Below, piece by piece: positions 25,826 to 34,386 of a DNA stretch of 64,000 bases (the first letter of the stretch is position 1; the number at the start of each line of letters is the position of its first letter). The notes beneath the pieces were generated by a model. The model saw nothing but the letters and a program-made list of their open reading frames with translations. It made no database searches and was not told the origin of the DNA. The translations under genes and the position numbers were made by a program. The stretch comes from JAJRXC01 sp047639555 (lineage in GTDB: Bacteria > Actinomycetota > Acidimicrobiia > Acidimicrobiales > Aldehydirespiratoraceae), in NCBI GenBank assembly GCA_047639555.1, contig JBLIOE010000012.1, positions 1 through 64,000 of the forward strand, read 5' to 3'.

Positions 25826-27015
25826 GCGAGCTCCTTTCCCACTACGACGTCGTTTGTGTGGGCGGGGCAATGACGGGCAGCGCGGCGGCCTACTTCCTGT
25901 CCGAGAACCCCGACTTCGACGGCGAGATACTCGTGGTTGAGCCCGACTGGACTTACGAGTTTGCCAACACCACGCGGGCCCAGAACAGCATCCGGAAACA
26001 GTTCACGAGCCTGCTCAACATCCAGCTCAGTAGCTTCGGGATGGACTTCCTCGACAACTTCCACGAGAACGTGCAGGTCGACGGGCAGTCACCCGAGCTG
26101 AACTATCGGGGCACGGGTTATCTCTTCTTGGCTAAAGACGAAGCGCACTACGACGAGCTCGAAGCGCAGAGCGTCGACCAGCTCGAGGCCGGCGCCGACG
26201 TGACCATGCTGCGGCCTGGGGCGGTCGCGGCACAGTTCCCCTATATGGACGTGAGCGAGATCGCCGGTGGACGCCTCGGCGGTCGCCGCGAGGGGTCCTT
26301 TGATGGGTGGGCGCTCTTCCAAGGCATCCGCCAACGGGCCATCCACAACAAGGTCACCTACACGCGCGATCGCGTGGCCGACCTCGATGTCGTCGATGGT
26401 CGAGTGACAACGGTGCATCTCGAATCCGGCGCGTCGGTCGGCGCCAGTTGGGTAATCAACAGCGCCGGCACCCGTGCCCGTCTGATCGCCAGGATGATCG
26501 GCTTGGAGCTCCCGGTGGAGCCGCGGGCCCGCACCAGCTTTGTCTTCGATTGCCGCACGCCCATCGAAGCAGTGATGCCGCTTACGATCACCCCCGACGC
26601 GGTGCACTTCCGCCGCGAGCAGAACCACTACATGTGTGGCACCGCGCCGGATCCCGATGTCGAGATCGACTACGCCGACTTCGAGATCCGCCACGACGAG
26701 TTCGAAGAACAGATCTGGCCGGTGCTCGCTCGTTACGTTCCCCAGTTCGACCAGGTGCAGGTCGTCACGGCGTGGGCCGGGCAGTACGACTACAACACGC
26801 TCGACCACAACCTCGTGATCGGCCCCGGCAACGAGGTCGAGAACTTCCTCTTCGCCAACGGCTTCTCCGGCCACGGGCTCCAGCAAGGGCCGGCGGTTGG
26901 TCGGGGGATCGGCGAGCTGATCACCTATGGCGAATACCGGTCCATCGACCTTTCCCCGCTCGGCTACGAACGCATCGTGACCGGCACCCCGATCCACGAG
27001 GACGCCGTCATCTGA
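25822..27015 (+). CDS. FAD-dependent amine oxidoreductase (DAO family)
   Basis: The protein is 397 aa. The FAD motif VVCVGGAMTGSAAAYFL is followed by VVEPD, matching the DAO fold. Near the C-terminus NFLFANGFSGHGLQQGPAVG is the second FAD-contact region. Homologues oxidise secondary or D-amines such as sarcosine or dimethylglycine. Placed behind HyuAB, it could oxidise the N-substituted or cyclic amino acid released by ring opening. That coupling is inferred. The stop shares one base with the next start. Confidence 0.85.
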   Translation: MSELLSHYDVVCVGGAMTGSAAAYFLSENPDFDGEILVVEPDWTYEFANTTRAQNSIRKQFTSLLNIQLSSFGMDFLDNFHENVQVDGQSPELNYRGTGYLFLAKDEAHYDELEAQSVDQLEAGADVTMLRPGAVAAQFPYMDVSEIAGGRLGGRREGSFDGWALFQGIRQRAIHNKVTYTRDRVADLDVVDGRVTTVHLESGASVGASWVINSAGTRARLIARMIGLELPVEPRARTSFVFDCRTPIEAVMPLTITPDAVHFRREQNHYMCGTAPDPDVEIDYADFEIRHDEFEEQIWPVLARYVPQFDQVQVVTAWAGQYDYNTLDHNLVIGPGNEVENFLFANGFSGHGLQQGPAVGRGIGELITYGEYRSIDLSPLGYERIVTGTPIHEDAVI

Positions 27016-27788
27016 TGCAGTACGAACCCAACACCTTTACCCACGCCATCCGCAACGGCACACCGCAGATTGGGTTGTGGATCACCACGAGCAACAACTT
27101 CACCGCCGAGGCCGTAGCCACCGCCGGCTTCGACTGGGTGGTCCTCGATACCGAACACTCACCCAGCGATATTCAGACCGTGCTCGGCCAACTCCAAGCG
27201 TTCGAGGCCAGTCCTACAGTTTCGTTGGTTCGACCGGTGTGGAACGACCCGCTCGTTGTGAAGCGATTGCTGGACCTCGGCGTCCCCGGCCTCGTATTCC
27301 CGATGGTGCAGAACGCCGACGAGGCCACGGCCGCTGTCGCGTCGACCCGTTATCCGCCGCGCGGCATCCGTGGCTTCAGCGGAACCACCCGGGCCAACAA
27401 GTTCGGTCGGACCACCGACTATCTCGACCGGGTGGAAGACGAGACCACGGTGATCGTGCAGATCGAAACTCGGGCCGCGCTCGAGGCGGCCGACGAGATC
27501 GCCGCGGTCGATGGCGTCGACGGTGTGTTCTTCGGACCGGCCGATCTGGCGGCCGACATTGGTGTGCTCGGACGACCGATGGCCGATGAGGTGTGGGACC
27601 TCGTGCGCCCGGTCGCCGCTCGTCTCCAGGCCAACGGCACGCCGTGCGGCACACTCGTCAGCGACGCGGAGATCGCGGCCCAGCTTCTCAACGAGGACTT
27701 CACGTTCGTGGCCTGTGGCACTGATCTCGGGCTGCTCGCCCGCGGCGCCGACGCGCTGCAGGCATCGGTGCGGGCTGGTATCGCATGA
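27015..27788 (+). CDS. HpcH/HpaI family aldolase
   Basis: The protein is 257 aa. GLWITTSNNFTAEAVATAGF opens the fold. The catalytic neighbourhood is FDWVVLDTEHSPSD, the substrate loop is RPPRGIRG-like (YPPRGIRGFSGTTRAN), and metal-binding Glu and Asp lie in VIVQIETRAAL and GVFFGPADLAADIG. These class II enzymes cleave 4-hydroxy-2-oxo acids to pyruvate and an aldehyde. The gene is fused translationally to both neighbours. It probably performs the carbon-chain cleavage step of this cluster. Confidence 0.88.
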   Translation: MQYEPNTFTHAIRNGTPQIGLWITTSNNFTAEAVATAGFDWVVLDTEHSPSDIQTVLGQLQAFEASPTVSLVRPVWNDPLVVKRLLDLGVPGLVFPMVQNADEATAAVASTRYPPRGIRGFSGTTRANKFGRTTDYLDRVEDETTVIVQIETRAALEAADEIAAVDGVDGVFFGPADLAADIGVLGRPMADEVWDLVRPVAARLQANGTPCGTLVSDAEIAAQLLNEDFTFVACGTDLGLLARGADALQASVRAGIA

Positions 27789-28996
27789 TCCCGCTCGCCG
27801 ATCGGCTGACCGCTGTCGTGCCCTCGGCTTCCGCCGTCACGAGCGCCGCCGCCAAGGTGCTCGTCGAAGCCGGGGCCGACATCATCGACCTCGGTGTTGG
27901 CGAACCCGACTTCGACACGCCCGCCCACATCGTCGACGCCGCCCACCGCGCGGCATTGGCGGGCGACACTCGTTATCCGTTCACCGGCGGGACCGCCGCG
28001 GCCAAGGCCGCGGTGATCGCCAAGCTGGCCCGAGAGAACCAGGTCGAGGGCTACACCCCCAGCGAGGTGATCATCTCCAACGGCGCCAAACAGGTGATCT
28101 TCAACGCCTTCTTGGCCACGCTGAACCCCGGCGACGAACTCCTGCTCTGCGCTCCCTATTTCGGCCCCTACGCCAGCGCCGCCGCCATGATCGGCGCAAC
28201 CACAATCGCCGTCGACGGGGCTGAGCAGGACGGCTTCAAGGTCACCCCTGACCAGGTCGAACGCGCCATTTCGCCCCGCACCCGCTGGTTGCTGCTCAAC
28301 CATCCCGCGAACCCGTCGGGAGTCACTTACACCGCCGAGGAACTCCAGGCGCTGGGTGCGGTTGTGGCCCGCCATCCCCACGTGAACGTGATGTCCGACG
28401 AGATCTACGAACACATCATCTTCGACGGGCGCCCGTTCGTGTCTTTTGCTGAGGCGTGTCCCGGGCTTCGGGATCGCACGCTGATCGTCAACGGGGTTTC
28501 TAAGGCTTACGCCATGACCGGCTGGCGGGTGGGCTGGGGTGCGGGCCCCACCGAACTCATCACCGCGATGACCACAGTCCAGTCGCAAGCAACATCGGGG
28601 GTCTGCTCTATTGCGCAGGCGGCGGCCGTCGCCGCGCTCGAAGGTCCGCAGGATCATCTGGCGGAGTTCCGGGCGGCGTTCGAGCGGCGGCGTGACCTGG
28701 TCGTCGACCGTGTCGCGTCTATCCCCGAACTCTCATTGGCCCCACCGGGTGGCGCGTTCTACGCTTACATCGGCTGCGGCCAACTCATGGGGATGACAAC
28801 ACCCGAAGGTGTTGTGCTCCAGAACGATGCCGATGTCGCGCGGTATCTACTCGACGGCGCCGGTGTCGCCTCCGTGCCGGGTGCGGCTTATGGCATGTCA
28901 CCGTTCTTTCGGATCTCAACGGCCTCCGCCGATGGCGTGTTGGCCGAAGCGCTTGACCGGATCGCCGCCGCGATCGGCCTGCTTACTCGGAGGTGA
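27785..28996 (+). CDS. PLP-dependent class I aminotransferase
   Basis: The protein is 403 aa. The PLP Lys lies in NGVSKAYAMTGWRVGW near residue 240. LGVGEPDFDTPAHI and LLLNHPANPSGVTYT are class I signatures, and the C-terminal FRISTASAD gives the carboxylate-binding Arg. It looks like the aspartate/aromatic aminotransferase branch. It overlaps the aldolase by four bases and is the last gene of the block, so it likely converts an amino acid intermediate to the 2-oxo acid used by the aldolase. Confidence 0.88.
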   Translation: MIPLADRLTAVVPSASAVTSAAAKVLVEAGADIIDLGVGEPDFDTPAHIVDAAHRAALAGDTRYPFTGGTAAAKAAVIAKLARENQVEGYTPSEVIISNGAKQVIFNAFLATLNPGDELLLCAPYFGPYASAAAMIGATTIAVDGAEQDGFKVTPDQVERAISPRTRWLLLNHPANPSGVTYTAEELQALGAVVARHPHVNVMSDEIYEHIIFDGRPFVSFAEACPGLRDRTLIVNGVSKAYAMTGWRVGWGAGPTELITAMTTVQSQATSGVCSIAQAAAVAALEGPQDHLAEFRAAFERRRDLVVDRVASIPELSLAPPGGAFYAYIGCGQLMGMTTPEGVVLQNDADVARYLLDGAGVASVPGAAYGMSPFFRISTASADGVLAEALDRIAAAIGLLTRR

Positions 28997-29087
28997 CCAG
29001 TGGCGATTCGCTTGGCTACCGTTCGGACGCCCACGAACTCCCAGCGGTAGGCCAAATCTCTCTCGGTGAACGTGGTCCATAGACGCG

Positions 29088-29110
29088 AAAAACCCCCGCC
29101 GAAGCGGGGG
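29088..29110 (-). terminator. Intrinsic terminator, minus strand
   Basis: The stem CCCCCGC/GCGGGGG has a TTCG tetraloop and, read on the minus strand, is followed by TTTTT. On the plus strand the hairpin has only upstream A residues. It could still help stop the aminotransferase transcript 97 bases downstream of its stop. Confidence 0.8.
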
Positions 29111-29240
29111 CAGATCGCACGATGGGAATCGTGTAAGACATCGGCTCCTCAGCCAACGTCCTACGTGCAGTGTAGGGAGCAGAAGCTCAGCTGCCCCTGG
29201 TGCCAGATCTCATAGGGAACTCTCCCTTACGAAGATGTCC
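29088..29240 (-). ncRNA. Candidate structured RNA with intrinsic terminator
   Basis: On the minus strand, GACATC (29239-29234) can pair with GATGTC (29142-29137) to close a domain. The domain holds several local hairpins: AGGGA-GAGT-TCCCT, CTGG-CA-CCAG and GGCT-GAGG-AGCC. A further hairpin ACGAT/ATCGT (29119-29132) precedes the terminator. No coding frame ends here on the minus strand, so the terminator implies an independent short transcript of about 150 bases. I could not match it to 6S, SRP, tmRNA or a riboswitch class. Confidence 0.45.
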
Positions 29241-29251
29241 CCCTTTGGCCG

Positions 29252-30428
29252 ATGAGAAGCGGGATGACCAATGAAGGTTGGCGCGCCGACACGTCCGAAC
29301 TCTTCGCTCGGGAAGGCTCCCGCGCCCGCGGGATCGCCGCCACGCTTGCCCTCAGCATCGCGACCGTGACCGCCGTGATCTACGCACTGCCGCTGAGTCA
29401 ACCGATCGACGACGCCACCAGCAATATCGCATGGACGTCCCTCGCGACGATCGTCCTTGTGGTGTCTACCGCCTGCGCCCAGAAATCCAAGGGAATGGCC
29501 GGACTGCGTGGGTCCTGGTTGCGCTGAGCTTCTTCGTCACGATCCTGCTCTTCACGATCGATCCGAAGGACTCAGGGTCCGACCTAACCCTGGCGCTTCA
29601 TTTTGCCGTGATCACCTCGGTCGGTTTCTGGGCTGCGGTGATCGCGTTGAGCGCGCCCGCGTTGCCCGGAATGACGTCACTCCGAACCGCGGCCGACGCC
29701 CTCTGGGTCACGTGTGCTCTCGTCGTTGCGCTCTGGCCGTGGGTGATCGATCCACTGCTCCATACCGTCGGCCCGTCCGAAATCCAGCGGGTGCTCCGCG
29801 TCGCCTTCGCGATCAGCACTATCGCGCTGAGCACGACCATCCTCGTCGTCATTTCGCACACCGCGGGCCGGGGCCGGGTGGCACGTTGGTTCCTCGGCAT
29901 CGGCGGCGCCACCACCAGTGCCGCGGGTGTGTTCCACATTCGATTCTTCTACGAAGGCACGCTGCGTTTCGGGTCCGTTTGGGACTATCCGGGGACGGTG
30001 GGGACGACGGCACTCGTGATCGGCTCGCTCACCAGTTTCGAAAACGAGCTGGTGCCGCGCCAACGGCCTGTGAGTTGGCACGCTTTCATCACCGTTCTGC
30101 CCCTCGGTTTGGCCGCGACCGCGACCACCTCGTGGGCGACGAGGTCCTCAAGGCTGTGGCTCGCCGTTTGCGAGATGCCGTTCGTGACCGTGACATCCTT
30201 GTCCGCCACGGCGGCGACGAGTTCGTCGCAGTGATGATCGTGCGGGACGAAGATCAAGCACTCGCGGCGGCTCACCGGCTCGCCTCCGCCGTCAAGGGCG
30301 GCTACTCCCTCGGCGACGACGCGCTCTACGCCGCGAAAGCCGAGCAACGCGGCTCGGTCCACCTCCAACGATGCACGTCGATCCAGCGCGACCCCTCCAA
30401 CAACCTCATCCCCGCCACCCCCGCCTAG
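29252..30428 (+). pseudogene. Decayed membrane GGDEF (diguanylate cyclase) gene
   Basis: The reading sense moves through three frames. The first (from ATG 29252) encodes a start and two hydrophobic segments. The second (about 29500-30110) encodes further membrane helices. The third (to 30428) encodes a GGDEF remnant: HLVGDEVLKAVARRLRDAVR and RHGGDEFVAVMIV. The domain lacks its N-terminal third, and the region between AVKG and LGDDALYAAKAEQR is collapsed. Two frameshifts plus two deletions mean no functional cyclase is made. The GGDEF signature itself is intact. Confidence 0.75.
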
Positions 30429-30437
30429 CCGTCCCCG

Positions 30438-30486
30438 GTTCTGTAAACGGAAACTGTCCTATCCGTGCAGTTCCCGTTCACAGAAC
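30438..30486. terminator. Bidirectional hairpin between GGDEF remnant and GH63-like gene
   Basis: A 19-base arm (30438-30456, beginning GTTCTGT) pairs with 30468-30486 (ending ACAGAAC) with two mismatches that allow G-U pairs in RNA. It covers the stop codon of the minus-strand glycosidase. There is no strong T tract. Confidence 0.5.
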
Positions 30487-31680
30487 ATCAGGGGCGGCCA
30501 TTTCCCAGATGAGGGACGACCACCCAAAGTCGGTGGCGCCCATGCCTTCGCCGGTTTGGGCGTCGTAGTACTCGCGCAGACCTTCGCGGAGAACGACGGC
30601 GACGAGACGGTCTCGGAGTTCGTTCGCTTCGGTCTCGTAGCCGAGACGGCGCAAGCCCATCCAGGCGAACCAGGCCGCGTTCACCCAGCTCGGGCCGCGC
30701 CAGTAGCGACGCAGGCCCCAATAGTGATCGCGAGACGTGTGGGTCGGGTCGTTCAGCGCCACCGAAGCAAGCGGCACACCGCTCCAGAAGCGGTCATTGT
30801 TGAGCAGCACTTCCTGTACAAGCCGATGGCCGATCTCGGCGGGCAGATCGGGCAGAGCCAGCGGTGCAAGGGCATCCCACGTGAAGGGCACGTCCTTCGG
30901 GGCGACGTTGCGGACCGGGTTCCGCACGTCATCCATGAAACGACCGAGTTCGGGGTTCCAGAGTCGATCGACAAGTGCCGGCGTGGGCGACGGTTTGCCC
31001 ATGGCCTGCTCAGCCAGCGACCACAACACATTGGTGACGACCTCACACACCACGGGGCGACCATCGTCGGCAATTCGCCGGGCATCGAAACCGCGGCGCC
31101 GATTGCCGTGGATCAGCGTAGGAAAGAGGCGACGACCCTGGGCCCGCCAACCCCACACATGATCGAACTTCGGCGACGCGTCGAGACCCGACTCGTCGGG
31201 TTGGATGAGCCACAGCAGGTTGTCGCCTTCAAGGTCTCGGTTCTCTCGCATCCACTCGTGATGCTCGACGATTCGAGGCTCCTGCGAAGGATCACCAACG
31301 GCGAGCGACCAAGCCCAAGCAAGTAGCGGCGGCTGAATCGTGGAGGTGTTGGGGGCGTGTCGAGTGGCGACGTTGTAGCGAATCGCCCGCTCGAAATTCA
31401 GCGGACGGCCAAGAAAGGAGATGTGGCCGATGAACCCGTCGATCGACGAGTCGAGAAGTGTCTCCAGCTCAAGCCGGGAACGAGCCCGATCGAGGCGGCG
31501 CCAGATGATCGCGTGAAAACAGGAATCCCAGTACCACTGCCAGTCGTAGCGGCCCGGCGACGGCGAGCTAAAGCCGTACGTGCGCCCGTCCTGTTCACCC
31601 TCGCGCCAGTTCTGGTGCAAGACCCGCGTACAGAGGGCGGCGATCTGTTCGGCTGACGAACCGTCGAGAGGCGTGTCCAT
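30478..31680 (-). CDS. GH63-like glycoside hydrolase (mannosyl-/glucosylglycerate hydrolase type)
   Basis: The protein is 400 aa with an (alpha/alpha)6-barrel composition. YDWQWYWDSCFHAIIWRRLD near residue 50 is the substrate-binding opening motif of GH63/trehalase-like enzymes. Further motifs are RHAPNTSTIQPPLLAWAW, YWRGPSWVNAAWFAWMGLRR and the C-terminal EYYDAQTGEGMGATDFGWSS. Its size and motifs fit the bacterial mannosylglycerate/glucosylglycerate hydrolases that recycle compatible solutes. Substrate assignment is inference. The start MDTPLDGSS at 31680 was preferred because the upstream extension runs into the neighbouring gene and is not protein-like. Confidence 0.75.
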   Translation of the reverse strand: MDTPLDGSSAEQIAALCTRVLHQNWREGEQDGRTYGFSSPSPGRYDWQWYWDSCFHAIIWRRLDRARSRLELETLLDSSIDGFIGHISFLGRPLNFERAIRYNVATRHAPNTSTIQPPLLAWAWSLAVGDPSQEPRIVEHHEWMRENRDLEGDNLLWLIQPDESGLDASPKFDHVWGWRAQGRRLFPTLIHGNRRRGFDARRIADDGRPVVCEVVTNVLWSLAEQAMGKPSPTPALVDRLWNPELGRFMDDVRNPVRNVAPKDVPFTWDALAPLALPDLPAEIGHRLVQEVLLNNDRFWSGVPLASVALNDPTHTSRDHYWGLRRYWRGPSWVNAAWFAWMGLRRLGYETEANELRDRLVAVVLREGLREYYDAQTGEGMGATDFGWSSLIWEMAAPDVL

Positions 31681-31706
31681 TACGCCGATGGTGTCACACC
31701 AGAAGC

Positions 31707-32834
31707 TCAGGCGACCGGAGAACGACCGAGTGCCGTGCGACCAGAGAACTCGCGCTGACGAACCCGCGGCAGCGGATGGAACATGCACCCATGGACATCT
31801 CTCAGCATGCGTTCGAGGTCAAAGCGGCGGGAGTAGCCGGCGCCACCGGCGACCTCGACCGCGGTGCGGACGGTGGCGATGAACGCGTCGGCGGCGTTCG
31901 ACTTCCGACTGAGCACGCGGGCCGCATGTTCATCGGTGTTTGCGAAATGGAGGTTGTCGCTCGAGTGTGTCATTGCCTCGACGGCGTCGAGACCTGCGGT
32001 GTGGAAGTTCAGCATCTCGCCAACAAGAATGTCGGTGGCGGCGTCGTGCTTGCGAGCAGCGGCAGTGATCGCGGCAGCCACCGCGGCGTCGGCGATTCCG
32101 GCGTAAACCGACATGATCAACGGCATCGCACAACCCAGCACTGCACTCCAGATTGGATGCCACACCCCAGCCGGGCGACGAAGCGATATAGCCGCAGCAG
32201 GAACGAAGACATCGTCGAGTACCACCGTGTGGGAGCCAGTCGCTCGCAGTCCAAGGGTGTCCCAGGTCCGTTCGATGCGGAGTCCTTCGGACGCCATCGG
32301 GATGGCGAAGTGCAAGACTTCGTCACCGTCCGGGCTCTCGTGTCGGACGGTGGTCGCAAAGATCTGTCCGGCCTCACAACCACTGATCGGCATCTTTGTT
32401 GCATTGACTCGGAAGCCGCCATCGGCTGCATCCGCCGTACCGCTCGAGTCGATCCAGTCAGATGCGCCACTAGTGACGATGTACGCACCGCCGACGACCT
32501 TGTCGAAGAAGCCGGTCGCGTCCATACCTTGGTTGTGGCGCCACACCTGCGCGGCAACCACATGTGAGTGCATAGAGAGCGTGAGCGCGGTCGACGGGTC
32601 TCTCCGTCCGAGCCGGCGGAGTACCTCAGCCATGTCTGCGTGGGTGGCGCCGCCACCGTCGCAGTCTTCAGGGATCAGCGCGGTCGTCAACCCGGCGAGC
32701 TTTAGAGATTCCACGGCGCCGATGGGTAGTTCGCCATCTTGATCTGCCTGGACGACACCTTCGCCGAGGTGTTCGGCGACTTCGCTCGCCCTCTTCTGCC
32801 AGATCGTGTCGTTGACTTCGTTGTCGTAGCTCAT
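31707..32834 (-). CDS. Acyl-CoA dehydrogenase family flavoprotein
   Basis: The protein is 375 aa. TTALIPEDCDGGGATHADMA lies in the N-terminal helical domain and TSGASDWIDSSGTAD in the beta domain. The C-terminal signature is EVAGGAGYSRRFDLERMLRD. The usual catalytic Glu motif is not obvious, and the sequence has features of the flavin-monooxygenase-like branch (DszC type). It may therefore oxygenate rather than desaturate its substrate. It is divergent from the HxlR gene with two inverted repeats between them, and is probably controlled by it. Confidence 0.75.
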   Translation of the reverse strand: MSYDNEVNDTIWQKRASEVAEHLGEGVVQADQDGELPIGAVESLKLAGLTTALIPEDCDGGGATHADMAEVLRRLGRRDPSTALTLSMHSHVVAAQVWRHNQGMDATGFFDKVVGGAYIVTSGASDWIDSSGTADAADGGFRVNATKMPISGCEAGQIFATTVRHESPDGDEVLHFAIPMASEGLRIERTWDTLGLRATGSHTVVLDDVFVPAAAISLRRPAGVWHPIWSAVLGCAMPLIMSVYAGIADAAVAAAITAAARKHDAATDILVGEMLNFHTAGLDAVEAMTHSSDNLHFANTDEHAARVLSRKSNAADAFIATVRTAVEVAGGAGYSRRFDLERMLRDVHGCMFHPLPRVRQREFSGRTALGRSPVA

Positions 32835-32849
32835 GACCCCACCGTAGGA

Positions 32850-32868
32850 ATGTCGTAGTTGACGACAT
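32850..32868. promoter_or_regulatory. Inverted repeat upstream of acyl-CoA dehydrogenase gene
   Basis: ATGTCG and CGACAT flank a seven-base centre (TAGTTGA), 16 bases above the ATG of the minus-strand gene. This is a candidate HxlR operator or promoter element. Confidence 0.5.
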
Positions 32869-32890
32869 AGTGCTATATCTGGACCTCACC

Positions 32891-32907
32891 AGTACAGATT
32901 ATGTACT
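32891..32907. promoter_or_regulatory. Inverted repeat upstream of HxlR gene
   Basis: AGTACA and TGTACT flank GATTA, 29 bases before the HxlR start. The GTACA/TGTAC symmetry resembles sites used by HxlR-type winged-helix dimers, so autoregulation is likely. Confidence 0.55.
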
Positions 32908-32935
32908 TCGCGGCCTCTCACAGAAGGACCGGATC

Positions 32936-33607
32936 ATGAGCTCACCGAACGGATTCGGGCAGTACTGCCCGATCACTCGAGCAGTCGAAGTCCTCGGGGA
33001 ACGTTGGTCTCTCTTGATCCTGCGCGACATGCTCGTTGGCGCGACCCGGTTCAACGACTTAGCGAGAGGCAATCCCGGCCTCTCCCGCAGCCTGCTCACG
33101 AAGCGTCTTCGACAACTCGAACGGGCCGGCATCCTCGAACGCCTGGACGGCGAGTACCTCCTTACCGACGCGGGCCGAGACCTCAAACCCCTCGTCTTCG
33201 GACTGGGCGAGTGGGGCGCAAAGTGGGTATTCGACGAACCTCGCGCCGACGAACTCGATGCCCAACTCCTTGTCTGGTGGATGCACACTCGTATCGACGC
33301 CGAGGAACTCCCCGACCGTCGCACCGTCCTGCACCTGCGGTTCGACGATGACCCTCGGCTTTTCTGGCTGGTAATCGAGCACGGGGCTGCGTCGGTCTGC
33401 CTCTCGGACCCAGGGTTTGCCATCGACGTCACGATCACGGGGGACTGCGCCACCTTCTACAAGGTGTGGCTCGGCCAGCAGCCGATCAAGGGTGCGCTGA
33501 AGAACGGAACGCTCAGAGCCGAAGGCCAAGCAGCCATCACCCGACGAGTAGTCGCGGCCCTTCAACTCAGCCCGATAGCGGAAGTGGTCCGCACCGCACA
33601 AGGTTGA
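32936..33607 (+). CDS. HxlR-family regulator with C-terminal extra domain
   Basis: The protein is 223 aa, about twice a minimal HxlR protein. The N-terminal ~105 residues hold the HxlR winged helix (YCPITRAVEVLGERWSLLIL, RFNDLARGNPGLSRSLLTKR and then LERAGILER). The C-terminal ~100 residues (TVLHLRFDDDPRLFWLVIEH and DVTITGDCATFYKVWLGQ) look like a sterol-carrier-protein-2-like pocket. Such a domain could sense a lipid or acyl-type ligand. The ATG at 32936 has AAGGA upstream. It probably represses the divergent acyl-CoA dehydrogenase. Confidence 0.85.
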   Translation: MSSPNGFGQYCPITRAVEVLGERWSLLILRDMLVGATRFNDLARGNPGLSRSLLTKRLRQLERAGILERLDGEYLLTDAGRDLKPLVFGLGEWGAKWVFDEPRADELDAQLLVWWMHTRIDAEELPDRRTVLHLRFDDDPRLFWLVIEHGAASVCLSDPGFAIDVTITGDCATFYKVWLGQQPIKGALKNGTLRAEGQAAITRRVVAALQLSPIAEVVRTAQG

Positions 33608-33636
33608 AGCTCGGTCCAAGCCGCTAGACCTTCAGG

Positions 33637-34386
33637 GTGACCGAACCCGAAATTCTGACTGCTCGCGACGGCAAGATCGCCACGATCACGCTCAACCGCC
33701 CCGACGCGCTCAACGCGATAACTCCCACGATGTTGGGCACCCTCGGCGACGCGCTCGATGCGCTCGCGGCCGACTCGGAGGTGGCCGTCGTGATCCTCAC
33801 GGGAAGCGGCCGAGCGTTTAGCGCCGGCGTGGATCTGAAGGCGCTCAGCGACCGCGACCTCACCGACGGAAAGGTGGGCGACATTCTCGATCTGCCCGCT
33901 CGTCGGGTGACCGACCTCCTCGCGACCATGCCGGCGATCACGGTTGCCCGGGTCAACGGATTTTGCTTCACGGGAGCCCTCGAACTCGCGCTCGCCTGCG
34001 ACATCATCGTGGCGGCGGAAGAAGCGAAGTTCGGCGACACCCACGCCAAGTTCGGGCTGCGCCCCACGTGGGGCATGAGTCAACGGCTCCCCCGACTGGT
34101 CGGTATGGCGAAGGCCCGCGAGCTGTCATACACGGCCCGCAACTTCACTGGAGCGGAGGCTGCGACGCTCGGAATGGTCGCGCAGGCCGTGCCACTCGCC
34201 GAACTCGACGCCGCCATCACCACCCTCACCGACTCGCTCGTCGCCAACAGCACCGGCTCGCTCCGCGCTTACAAGGACCTCTATCGCGAAGCCATGGAGC
34301 AGCCGCTCGGTGCGGGTCTCGCCTATGAGGCCGACAACGAATACCCAATCAGCGATACCGGCGAGCGACTGGCCGACTTCCGATGA
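33637..34386 (+). CDS. Enoyl-CoA hydratase/isomerase family protein
   Basis: The protein is 249 aa, GTG start. Crotonase-fold motifs: ATITLNRPDALNAIT, the oxyanion-hole segment GSGRAFSAGVDLKAL, and LACDIIVAAEEAKFGDTHAK followed by LRPTWGMSQRLPRLVGMAKA. The second crotonase Glu position is occupied by the GLRPTWG stretch rather than a clear catalytic Glu, so the exact reaction (hydration or isomerisation) is open. It follows the HxlR gene by 29 bases and overlaps the next start by four. Confidence 0.85.
   Translation: MTEPEILTARDGKIATITLNRPDALNAITPTMLGTLGDALDALAADSEVAVVILTGSGRAFSAGVDLKALSDRDLTDGKVGDILDLPARRVTDLLATMPAITVARVNGFCFTGALELALACDIIVAAEEAKFGDTHAKFGLRPTWGMSQRLPRLVGMAKARELSYTARNFTGAEAATLGMVAQAVPLAELDAAITTLTDSLVANSTGSLRAYKDLYREAMEQPLGAGLAYEADNEYPISDTGERLADFR

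Noticed and set aside
29500..30130. Programmed frameshifting in the GGDEF gene
   Set aside because: Two shifts plus missing domain segments cannot be repaired by recoding; decay is simpler.
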